From assembly GCA_937864385.1 (NCBI GenBank), contig CALMJN010000211.1, positions 1 through 5,865 of the forward strand: a DNA stretch of 5,865 nt. The letters run 5' to 3'. The translations under genes and the position numbers were made by a program. This DNA comes from an uncultured Methanosarcinales archaeon. Its GTDB lineage: Archaea > Halobacteriota > Methanosarcinia > Methanotrichales > Methanotrichaceae. The notes under the pieces are model-generated. The model had not been told where the DNA came from. It did not search any database and worked only from the letters and a program-made list of their open reading frames with translations. Of this stretch, positions 1-5,756 are shown piece after piece. Every line of letters starts with the position of its first letter. Positions within the stretch are counted from its first letter, which is position 1.

Positions 1-42
1 AATTATGTTATTGCAAAATATCATCAAGTTTATGCTTGCCCT

Positions 43-59
43 CTGGCAATTATTGTCAG
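43..59. repeat. short inverted repeat in the left leader
   Basis: CTGGCAA (43-49) and TTGTCAG (53-59) form a 7-bp stem with one G-U pair around a 3-nt loop. A T-rich stretch follows on the + strand (71-83). It could be the terminator of a gene left of the window or a chance structure. No reading frame supports a gene in 1-148. Confidence 0.25.
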
Positions 60-74
60 CCTGAAGGGCTTTGA

Positions 75-82
75 TTTTATAT
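75..82 (+). promoter_or_regulatory. probable archaeal TATA box for the polyprenyl synthase gene
   Basis: TTTTATAT lies in an AT-rich leader. Archaeal transcription normally starts about 25 nt downstream of the box, here near 105, leaving a leader of roughly 45 nt before the ATG at 149. No strong Shine-Dalgarno precedes that ATG; AGGC at 131-134 is the best partial match. The assignment rests on sequence resemblance and position only. Confidence 0.4.
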
Positions 83-148
83 TCATTACTAGTCAAATTA
101 TTCCATTCAGCAAAAGCTAAATAGCCAATCAGGCAGTAGACTATTTCG

Positions 149-1018
149 ATGTTCTCCGGCGGGGATGAATACCAGATCATAGACCATCAGCTTGCTCAGA
201 TGGTAATAGAGTTGCCAGATTCTCCTCTGGGAGAGATCATAGGCTATGTGCTCTCCGCTCCTGGAAAGAGGGTCCGCCCTATTATCCTCATGCTCTCGGC
301 AGAGGCCTTCGGCGGAACGGCAGAGGAAGCTGCCAATGCCGCCTTAGCTGTAGAACTGGTGCATGCCGCCTCTTTAGTGCACGATGATATCCTGGATCAG
401 GGCATAGAGAGAAGGGGCACCCAGAGTGCACTGGAGCGTTTCGGGCCGGAGGCTGCCCTTCTGGCCGGGGACTGGCTGATCTCCCGGTCCATAGAGCTCA
501 TCTCTCATTACCGCCAGCCGGTCATAGCCGCCTTTTCCGCCGCCTGCATGGATATGGCGGAGGGGGAATTGATGGACCTCTCTGCAGCCAGTTCTGCCGA
601 CGATTACTACAATTGCATATCCAAAAAGACTGCCTCACTCTTCTCCGCCTCCGCCAAGATAGGGGCAATGCTCTCCGGCGCCGATGATCAGGATGTATCC
701 TGCCTGGAGAGCTATGGAAAGCACCTCGGATTAGGATATCAGGTCCTGGATGATCTGGAGGAGTTCTTGGGACTGGATCAAGGAAAGTCCTCCATGAAGA
801 CCTCGGTCACTCTTCCCAGGATCTATAGCAGCCTCCACCAGAAAGATGCTGCGGCGCAGATGTGCATCAAGATCATTGAAGAGCATAGCTGCTCGGCAAA
901 GGATGCCCTCAGGCATTCCTCCGGGCAGGCTATGATGCTCTGCCGCCTGGAGAGCATTGTGGATGAGATGACCCACTGGGGGCTCAAGAGATGCAGATCA
1001 CCGAGAAGCCTCTGCTGA
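149..1018 (+). CDS. trans-isoprenyl diphosphate synthase (polyprenyl synthetase family)
   Basis: This enzyme condenses isopentenyl diphosphate onto an allylic diphosphate to extend an all-trans prenyl chain. The 289-aa protein shows the family motifs in order: GKRVRP (39-44), the first Asp-rich motif HDDILD (78-83) followed by the paired arginines at 88-89, GDWL (107-110), the KT pair (160-161), and the second motif GYQVLDDLEE (196-205). The second motif is a variant: the last acid of the usual DDxxD is Glu. The following lysine region is also loose (QGKSS at 211-215, then TLP at 221-223). Residues just before the first motif are Ala74 and Ser75. Small residues there are typical of medium- or long-chain synthases, whereas many C15/C20 enzymes carry an aromatic, so I infer a product of about C25 or longer. 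The protein is a little shorter than the usual ~320 aa. The ATG at 149 is the first start after an in-frame TAG at 137. The 3' end overlaps the radical SAM gene by 28 bp, which argues for translational coupling. The family call is firm; chain length is not. Confidence 0.9.
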   Translation: MFSGGDEYQIIDHQLAQMVIELPDSPLGEIIGYVLSAPGKRVRPIILMLSAEAFGGTAEEAANAALAVELVHAASLVHDDILDQGIERRGTQSALERFGPEAALLAGDWLISRSIELISHYRQPVIAAFSAACMDMAEGELMDLSAASSADDYYNCISKKTASLFSASAKIGAMLSGADDQDVSCLESYGKHLGLGYQVLDDLEEFLGLDQGKSSMKTSVTLPRIYSSLHQKDAAAQMCIKIIEEHSCSAKDALRHSSGQAMMLCRLESIVDEMTHWGLKRCRSPRSLC

Positions 1019-2130
1019 GAATCGAGGCCTTTCAGGAGAAAAGCGGCATCCGTCTGGAGGGACGGGGTCCTGCGGCTCCTCTGGCCAGGCCGGTTCTGGA
1101 GAGAATGAACCGAATTTTCGCCGATGAGAAGCCCATTTCCACCGGTCCGGACAAATTCATCTTCTCCACCTGGATTCCTCCTGCGCCAAGCCTGGCCTTC
1201 GAGAGAATGCTCTCCGCCCAGGTTGCAGCCCTCTCCCGCCGGCCGGTTCCGGATCAATTTTCCATAGGGGTGATGAAGGCCTGCCCCAACGACTGCATCC
1301 ACTGCAGTGCTCCATCACGCCAGGGCCAGATCCTGGAGAGCAGCCTGGTGAAAAGCGCCATCTCCCAGGCTCTGGATATGGGCTCCTATCTCATAACCTT
1401 CGACGGGGGAGAGCCCATGCTAAGAGGCGACCTTCCGGATCTGGTATCCTCCGTGGACCATAGAGCCATAGCCACCTCTTTTACCAGCGGCTACCACCTC
1501 TCCCCGGAGAGGGCCAGGGAACTGAAGAGAGCCGGGCTATATGCGGTGAGGATCAGCATCGACAGCCCGAGGGAGGATGAGCACGACCGATTTCGAGGGC
1601 GGGCGGGTGCCTATCACGATGCCCTGTCCGGGGTGGAGAACGCATTGCAGGCGGGGCTGCTGGTGGACCTTTTCATGGTCACCTCGCCTCACAATATCGA
1701 CCTCCTGGAGGAGGCCTTCTCCCTGGCCGCCGATTTGGGAGTCCACGAACTCTCTTTATATGAGATCGTAGCTGTAGGCCGCTGGGCCTCTCATGAGAGT
1801 GAGGTTCTATCCGACCAGGATGTATTGCGGCTGGAGCGCTTCCATAAAGACAAGAACCATAAAGAGGGACCCAGGGTTACCGCTCTGCCCTATCTGCTCA
1901 GCCCGCAGATGTTCGGATGCTTCGCCGGCAGGAGATGGATTCATGTGGATGGAAACGGGGAGGCTCTTCCCTGCGCTTATATGCCACTCTCCTTCGGCAA
2001 CATCAAGGATAAAAGCCTCAAGCAGATCTGGAAGGATATGACCTCTTACCCATGGTTTAAGGGCAGATGCTCCTGCCAGATGAGGGATACGGGATTCAGA
2101 GAAGCACATCGAAATATCCTGGAAGGATAG
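991..2130 (+). CDS. radical SAM protein with SPASM/twitch-like C-terminal cysteines
   Basis: The 379-aa protein has a radical SAM core starting near residue 90. Cys98, Cys102 and Cys105 form the CxxxCxxC that binds the SAM-cleaving 4Fe-4S cluster. GGEP (139-142) is the SAM-binding motif, and ISIDS (188-192) begins a core strand typical of the PqqE/MoaA/AhbC-like group. The tail has Cys310, a VDGNGEALPC segment ending at Cys328, a GNI...IW stretch (336-347), and Cys360/Cys362. This resembles a shortened SPASM or twitch auxiliary-cluster domain with four cysteines. About 90 residues before the core match no domain I recognise. The substrate cannot be read from the sequence; related proteins modify peptides, haem precursors and cofactors. 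The ATG at 991 lies inside the end of the polyprenyl synthase gene, with a G-run (978-982) 8 nt before it, so the two are probably co-translated. The gene ends in TAG at 2128-2130, and the following DUF998 gene is in the same frame. Confidence 0.88.
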   Translation: MQITEKPLLRIEAFQEKSGIRLEGRGPAAPLARPVLERMNRIFADEKPISTGPDKFIFSTWIPPAPSLAFERMLSAQVAALSRRPVPDQFSIGVMKACPNDCIHCSAPSRQGQILESSLVKSAISQALDMGSYLITFDGGEPMLRGDLPDLVSSVDHRAIATSFTSGYHLSPERARELKRAGLYAVRISIDSPREDEHDRFRGRAGAYHDALSGVENALQAGLLVDLFMVTSPHNIDLLEEAFSLAADLGVHELSLYEIVAVGRWASHESEVLSDQDVLRLERFHKDKNHKEGPRVTALPYLLSPQMFGCFAGRRWIHVDGNGEALPCAYMPLSFGNIKDKSLKQIWKDMTSYPWFKGRCSCQMRDTGFREAHRNILEG

Positions 2131-2140
2131 TCCAAAACAA

Positions 2141-2148
2141 TATATAAA
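2141..2148 (+). promoter_or_regulatory. strong archaeal TATA box upstream of the DUF998 gene
   Basis: TATATAAA follows an A-rich stretch (2133-2140) that could serve as the BRE. It lies 10 nt after the radical SAM stop codon. The expected start of transcription is near 2170, so the DUF998 gene may have its own transcript in addition to any read-through. If so, the GTG at 2149 lies upstream of the transcript start and cannot be the start used from this promoter. Confidence 0.5.
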
Positions 2149-2176
2149 GTGCAGTCTGCGGAGGAGTCTCATTTTT

Positions 2177-2236
2177 ATGAAAAGGTTGATGAAGATGGAG
2201 ATAGTGCAAATGACTTCAGATGTGATACCCCTATGA
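2177..2236 (+). CDS. 19-codon upstream ORF (possible leader peptide)
   Basis: An ATG at 2177 opens a 19-residue frame, MKRLMKMEIVQMTSDVIPL, which ends with TGA at 2234-2236. The stop overlaps the DUF998 start as ATGA (2233-2236), a typical re-initiation arrangement. The ATG sits only a few nucleotides after the start site predicted from the TATA box at 2141, so it would be read as a leaderless or nearly leaderless message. The peptide is Met-rich (5 of 19), and there is no homology argument. It may be a real leader that couples translation, or chance. Confidence 0.3.
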   Translation: MKRLMKMEIVQMTSDVIPL

Positions 2237-2859
2237 AATTAAGATCTTTCTCCTCAGCTCAGATTGCCGGAGCCCTTCTCTTTCTCGGCGTTCTGCAATG
2301 GCTCATGGTTGTGCTGGCGGCTGAAGCCCTATTTCCCGGCTACAGCATCCGGGCCAATGATCTTTCCGATTTAGCATCTACCGTTCCCCCCAATGTCTCG
2401 CCGATGCAGCCCTCCGCCATGCTCTTTAATGCTTCCACCTTTGCTATCGGCCTGTTGAGCCTCATCAGCTCGGTGCTGATCCACTTTTCAGTCGGCAGCA
2501 GGCTATTTTCAATTACATTCGGCATCTCCGGCCTATTCGCCATGGGTGTGGCAGCCTTTCCCGGCGACGCAGGCACCATACATGGCCTGGTGGCACTGGG
2601 CTGGTTTACCACCGCCCCTCTCTCGGCCATAATCTCCAGTCGCATGGTCAAGGGCCCACTGGCATGGTTTTCCCCTGCTATAGGCCTCTTCTCCCTTGTA
2701 GTGCTCTTCTTTGCATTCTATAGCGGGACCGCATCTCCTTTTCAGCTCTTCGGCAGGGGAGGCGAGGAGAGGATGCTGGTATATCCGGTTTTGCTGTGGA
2801 TGACGGCCTTGGCTGGGTACCTAATGGCAAGCCGCAGAGCCGATGGTCAGGATGTTTAA
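2233..2859 (+). CDS. DUF998 family six-helix membrane protein
   Basis: The 208-aa protein is an integral membrane protein of unknown function. About six hydrophobic segments are visible, near residues 11-31, 63-85, 91-110, 118-136, 143-163 and 180-199. DUF998-like signatures are FPGYS (34-38) with NDLSDL (42-47) after helix 1, the FP pair with a nearby His at 109-117 (FPGDAGTIH), and GGEERM...W ahead of the last helix (176-189). I chose the ATG at 2233 over the in-frame GTG at 2149. The first helix follows it directly, the extra 28 residues are polar and do not look like the family, and the GTG abuts the TATA box. GTGAT at 2222-2226 is a partial Shine-Dalgarno 6 nt upstream. No enzymatic residues are evident. 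A link to the prenyl and radical SAM genes is suggested only by adjacency. Confidence 0.82.
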   Translation: MKLRSFSSAQIAGALLFLGVLQWLMVVLAAEALFPGYSIRANDLSDLASTVPPNVSPMQPSAMLFNASTFAIGLLSLISSVLIHFSVGSRLFSITFGISGLFAMGVAAFPGDAGTIHGLVALGWFTTAPLSAIISSRMVKGPLAWFSPAIGLFSLVVLFFAFYSGTASPFQLFGRGGEERMLVYPVLLWMTALAGYLMASRRADGQDV

Positions 2860-2870
2860 AGCAAAGTCAG

Positions 2871-2886
2871 AGAAGAAAAGGAAAAG
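2871..2886 (-). terminator. possible T-rich terminator after npdG
   Basis: Read on the - strand, the convergent spacer contains CTTTTCCTTTTCTTCT about 50 nt after the npdG stop. A second T5 run lies at 2907-2911, next to an 11-nt palindrome (TCCGGGCCGGA, 2896-2906). Archaeal termination commonly uses oligo-T tracts with or without a hairpin. No comparable T-tract for the + strand DUF998 gene was seen in this 74-nt spacer. Confidence 0.35.
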
Positions 2887-2933
2887 CGCCCCGAATCCGG
2901 GCCGGAAAAATAGTTTCAGTCCTGCCAAGCCGC

Positions 2934-3599
2934 TTATGCCTCTTCTCTTTCCGATATGATGCGAATTCCTGCGTCTTTAATCTTGTTTTTCCGGGCGGCG
3001 TTGAGGAGCATGGGTGTCAGGCTCTCCACCAATGAGGAGGCCTCAAGGGGACCGGCCTTTAATGGCCTCAGGCTCTTGATCTCCCTTGTCAGGCCGGCCA
3101 CGCTCTCCAGAGCCTCCAGGTCGTCTCCGCAGAGAAGGGCATCCGCTTTGAGAAGTCGCTCTCTGGCCTGCAGGGCGGCAGCGCAGATGGTATGAAAGGC
3201 GGCCACGATTCTGATGCCCTCGGGCAGCAAAGATCTGGCCTGGAGGGCAGCGCTGCCCTCCGGGGGAGGAGAATACTGGAAGAACCTGCCGTTGTAGCTC
3301 ATGGGCACAACCGGGGATATGACAAGTTGATTGGCGTAAGAATTCTTCATCTCCCCGGTGACCAGGGGAAGGCTCTCAAAGGGAACGCAGAGCACCACCA
3401 CTTCTGATGCTGCTATGGCGCTGCCGTTGTCTGTGCCCCAGACATTGCCCTTCTCTTCGAGCTTGTCCAGCACGGCTCTGGCACTCTCCTGGGCTTTATC
3501 GGCCTTTCTCGAGCCTATGATGATCTCATTATTTTCCGCCCAGCGAACGGCAAATCCCGTCCCGATGTCTCCAGTTCCTCCTACAAGAGCAATTTTCAT
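2934..3599 (-). CDS. npdG: F420H2:NADP oxidoreductase (NADPH-dependent F420 reductase)
   Basis: This cytoplasmic enzyme transfers hydride between reduced coenzyme F420 and NADP+, supplying NADPH in methanogens. The 221-aa protein opens with a dinucleotide-binding fold, MKIALVGGTGDIGTGFA. GSRKADKA (29-36) follows, where Ser, Arg and Lys are expected to hold the 2'-phosphate of NADP. Later family blocks are CVPFESL (71-77), SPVVPM (95-100), PPEGSAA (112-118), AAFHTICA (133-140), CGDD (157-160) and the C-terminal GPLEASSLVESLTP (183-196). Length is normal for the family. The frame extends 8 codons further upstream, but the ATG at 3597-3599 starts the Rossmann strand directly and has GAGG at 3608-3611, 8 nt away, so it is the better start. 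A TATA-like box at 3691-3699 suggests a separate transcript from the upstream PH-domain gene. Confidence 0.93.
   Translation of the reverse strand: MKIALVGGTGDIGTGFAVRWAENNEIIIGSRKADKAQESARAVLDKLEEKGNVWGTDNGSAIAASEVVVLCVPFESLPLVTGEMKNSYANQLVISPVVPMSYNGRFFQYSPPPEGSAALQARSLLPEGIRIVAAFHTICAAALQARERLLKADALLCGDDLEALESVAGLTREIKSLRPLKAGPLEASSLVESLTPMLLNAARKNKIKDAGIRIISEREEA
3242..3261. repeat. perfect 20-bp palindrome inside npdG
   Basis: GGAGGGCAGC (3242-3251) is followed immediately by its exact reverse complement (3252-3261). As RNA it could form an 8-bp GC-rich stem with a GCGC loop. It falls in the codons of the conserved EGSAAL segment of NpdG, so protein constraint explains part of it. Confidence 0.6.
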
Positions 3600-3607
3600 T
3601 ATAGCGG

Positions 3608-3611
3608 CCTC
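3608..3611 (-). promoter_or_regulatory. Shine-Dalgarno that fixes the npdG start
   Basis: On the - strand GAGG lies 8 nt before the ATG at 3599. This supports that start over the longer in-frame extension to 3623. Confidence 0.55.
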
Positions 3612-3690
3612 TAGCGGAAGCACAATTCCTTATGGTTGTATTTATGGATTTTGTCTTGATCGGCTCTCGGTAGATCCTTAAAAGCTTGAC

Positions 3691-3699
3691 ATTTAAATA
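3691..3699 (-). promoter_or_regulatory. probable TATA box for npdG
   Basis: The - strand reads TATTTAAAT. Transcription would start near 3668 and give a leader of about 70 nt that includes the GAGG site. It lies in the 167-nt spacer between npdG and the PH-domain gene, where a promoter is expected. Confidence 0.45.
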
Positions 3700-3726
3700 C
3701 TCATGCACTTCAAGATGGCATGGTGA

Positions 3727-3751
3727 ATGGGAAATAACTGAAATTTCCCAT
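3727..3751 (-). terminator. 9-bp perfect hairpin after the PH-domain gene
   Basis: ATGGGAAAT (3727-3735) pairs without mismatch to ATTTCCCAT (3743-3751) around a 7-nt loop. It begins 15 nt past the PH-domain gene stop and lies about 28 nt upstream of the npdG TATA box. No T-run follows it on the - strand, so it may be a transcript 3'-end structure or a dyad operator for npdG. Its role is not decidable here. Confidence 0.35.
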
Positions 3752-3766
3752 CTCGTTCTTCCGCTA

Positions 3767-4177
3767 CTATTTGCGGCTACAGGCCTTCTTTACATAGCGA
3801 TAGAATGCAATTCCGTCCTGATCCTCATAAAAGGTGATCTTCTCCGCCTTCTCACCCACCCGGATCTTGAGGGTGCTGTTGTGGAACTCATCCACATACT
3901 CCACGTCATCGATCACATCCAGAGGAACAGTCTGCACGCTGTCCCAGGCAATTCCGGGCCGCACAAAATGAACGCTCTTGTCTGTGGTTACCAGATAGCC
4001 CAGCACCTTGTCCAGCATGCCCATTCTGGCTATGGCCAGCATCTGCTCCGAGACCCGGCTGTGCAGAAGGGCGGGGCAGATCTGCACCAGGCACTCCCCT
4101 GCCGCATTCAGCTTTTTAACCGCTCTCTTAAGCTTTCCCGGAACCTCTATCCCGCCATCCTCTGCCATCGGATTCAT
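3767..4177 (-). CDS. small PH-domain protein (YokE-like bacterial-type PH fold)
   Basis: The 136-aa protein has no signal peptide or membrane segment. Residues about 55-132 resemble the prokaryotic PH-like domain: GYLVTTDKSVHFV (60-72), a turn, VPLDVIDDVEYV (84-95), then a basic strand STLKIRV (101-107) and a closing helix (121-131). The first 50 residues look helical and charged (KLKRAVKKL, 15-23), with two Cys at 29 and 34. No enzymatic motif is visible; PH-like domains usually bind other proteins or lipids. I chose the ATG at 4177. A TTG at 4198, 3 nt after the PurP-like stop, would add 7 residues, and ATG 4168 is also possible; none has a clear ribosome-binding site, which fits translational coupling. 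It probably shares a transcript with the PurP-like gene. Confidence 0.72.
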   Translation of the reverse strand: MNPMAEDGGIEVPGKLKRAVKKLNAAGECLVQICPALLHSRVSEQMLAIARMGMLDKVLGYLVTTDKSVHFVRPGIAWDSVQTVPLDVIDDVEYVDEFHNSTLKIRVGEKAEKITFYEDQDGIAFYRYVKKACSRK

Positions 4178-4201
4178 GTTTGGATATTCTCTAATCAAGG
4201 C

Positions 4202-5347
4202 TCAGGTTACAATCTTCTCCAGACAGCCTTTCTCCAGAGCTATCCTCACCTCTCGGGCCAGCCTGCGTCCCGTGGACATATTGGTGCGCCAGAGGGCGTT
4301 TCCATAGGGATGGCCCACTGCCATATGCACATTGGTGCCCCCTCCGATGCGAGGCGCCACATCGTAGATGTAGAAGTTGAGGTCCTTGTCCACGCAGGTC
4401 TGCAGGCAGAAGGGACCGATGATTCCCGGGCTGTAATGCTCCTGCGTTGCCGCTACATACTTTTCCGCCAGCTCAAAGGCCTTCTCCAGGAGCGACTCTC
4501 TGAGGGTGGCCGAGTTGTGGCCGCATACGGTGTACTCCGGATTGATCTGCAGGTCGTTTAGAGTAAGCTGCTGTGGCGCAGGCAGCCGGCAGTGGCCGTC
4601 CAGAGAGGTCTCAAAGCGCCAGTCTATGCCTATCAACTCGATCTGCTTGCTGATGGGCGAGTAAAAGAAGTCCAGATTGAAGACCGGACCGATGATATAG
4701 CGCTCGATTCTGGCCAGCTCTATTCCATCCTGGTCTATGACATTCTGGCGCAAGAGAGCATCGGCCTTCTGGCAGTACTCCTCATAGGAGGAAGCGGTGA
4801 AGAATCCCCGCTCCAGGGTCTTGACGGCATGAGGAAGCTTGACCATGACCAGCTCTTTGATATCCTCCGCCTCCACAGGCTCGGGAAAAGGCAGGCCAGC
4901 CTTCTCCAGTATCCAGTAATAATCTCTCTTGTCCCCCCTTTCCTCGGAGCGCAGCAGATTTCGCGAGCCGAGCAAAGGCACAGAGAACTGATCCTCAACC
5001 GCATCTATTCCGCAATAGGAGGTGAATGAACGGTTGGGAACGAAAAGAGTATTCTTGTTTTTCAGTATATCCTGGTTTTCAGGCTCTATTATCTCTGAGA
5101 ATCGCTTCAGCATCATGACCTCGTCGATCATGCCCCCTACAATTCTGCCCGATTTATCCCTGCTGGCGCGGAAGTATTTGACATAGGGCTTTTCCCGTCC
5201 CTCCTGGCAGACCGCCAGAGTTCTAAAATTCTCCTCCACTGCGCCGTCTGCCGTATCCAGGGCAGAGTGGGATGCTATCATCCCGATACGCAGATCATCA
5301 AGGTCGTATCCCCTCAAGACCTCTAAGATCCTGCTGCGGTCGATCAA
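4202..5347 (-). CDS. PurP-family ATP-grasp protein (formate--phosphoribosylaminoimidazolecarboxamide ligase family paralogue)
   Basis: Canonical PurP makes FAICAR from AICAR, formate and ATP in archaeal purine synthesis. This 381-aa protein follows the family end to end: IASHSAL (24-30), GAVEENFRT (35-43), VPLLGSRNLLRSE (123-135), the lid region VKLPHAVKTLERGFF (169-183), ERYIIGP (215-221), ELIGIDWRFE (237-246), IGPFCLQT (310-317), YDVAPRIGGGTN (328-339) and STGRRLAREV (358-367). Several hallmarks differ from what I recall of true PurP. The glycine-rich ATP loop (GAKGGRG type) reads HAVKTLERG, GNRNLLRWE reads GSRNLLRSE, and FEISARI reads YDVAPRI with Asp for the Glu metal ligand. It is therefore probably a paralogue with another or altered substrate. 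The start is set at TTG 5347: GAGGTG (5355-5360) is 7 nt upstream, and the protein then begins MIDRSRIL as family members do. An ATG at 5392 would add 15 residues. Confidence 0.82.
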   Translation of the reverse strand: MIDRSRILEVLRGYDLDDLRIGMIASHSALDTADGAVEENFRTLAVCQEGREKPYVKYFRASRDKSGRIVGGMIDEVMMLKRFSEIIEPENQDILKNKNTLFVPNRSFTSYCGIDAVEDQFSVPLLGSRNLLRSEERGDKRDYYWILEKAGLPFPEPVEAEDIKELVMVKLPHAVKTLERGFFTASSYEEYCQKADALLRQNVIDQDGIELARIERYIIGPVFNLDFFYSPISKQIELIGIDWRFETSLDGHCRLPAPQQLTLNDLQINPEYTVCGHNSATLRESLLEKAFELAEKYVAATQEHYSPGIIGPFCLQTCVDKDLNFYIYDVAPRIGGGTNVHMAVGHPYGNALWRTNMSTGRRLAREVRIALEKGCLEKIVT

Positions 5348-5354
5348 GTCAGAG

Positions 5355-5360
5355 CACCTC
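5355..5360 (-). promoter_or_regulatory. strong Shine-Dalgarno supporting a TTG start for the PurP-like gene
   Basis: On the - strand GAGGTG is a six-base match to the anti-Shine-Dalgarno complement and sits 7 nt before TTG at 5345-5347. The ATG at 5392 lacks a comparable site at correct spacing. GATAAATT (5396-5403, - strand) could be a weak TATA box giving a transcript start near 5372, which would exclude that ATG. Confidence 0.5.
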
Positions 5361-5597
5361 AAAATAATTCTGTCGTCCCAACATATTTCCATCCCAATTT
5401 ATCAAGATGACCCTACCTCTCATCTTATCTCCCTCTGCCAGACCCATGTGGTAGCCTGCATGATCAAGCCGGGCTTCTCTCCCCATCTGCCCTCTTGCAT
5501 ATCCTTCCCATCCATTCCTCTGATAGAGGCTCGTCAACCCGTCCTCTCTTGCTTATAGCTCTTTTGCTTATCGAGGCAAAATGGCCGCATTGGCCTT

Positions 5598-5661
5598 AGG
5601 AGATAAGTCTTCTCCTCATCGTATCGGTTCTGGCATAAACCGATCTTGCCTGCACGGCAGG
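5598..5661. repeat. cluster of three consecutive short hairpins
   Basis: AGGAGA/TCTCCT (5598-5603 with 5611-5616, loop 7), ATCGGTT/AACCGAT (5623-5629 with 5638-5644, loop 8) and CCTGC/GCAGG (5649-5653 with 5657-5661, loop 3) follow one another within 64 nt. All stems are perfect. They could belong to a small structured RNA or to the leader of the PurP-like gene. The strand is unknown. Confidence 0.4.
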
Positions 5662-5756
5662 TCTGCGCGAGGCTATGTGATCTTCCTCCGGCAGCGATTA
5701 GTCGTCTGGTTATGGGAGCACATTTCCCTGGCCAGTAATAAATGATGCTGTTATTG

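Noticed and set aside
176..243. GATCATAG repeated in the first gene
   Set aside because: Both copies encode Ile-Ile pairs in unrelated contexts, and an 8-nt repeat is expected by chance.
823..1302. 159-codon - strand open frame over the prenyl synthase and radical SAM genes
   Set aside because: It is antisense to conserved motifs of both genes, and its translation shows no recognisable domain.
3686..4561. 291-codon + strand open frame antisense to the PH-domain and PurP-like genes
   Set aside because: It lies across two well-supported - strand genes. Its translation is rich in His and Leu with no family resemblance, as expected from a mirror frame in GC-rich DNA.
5349..5537. 62-codon - strand frame just before the PurP-like gene
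   Set aside because: It needs a TTG start without a clear ribosome-binding site, overlaps the likely promoter and ribosome-binding site of the PurP-like gene, and resembles no family I know.
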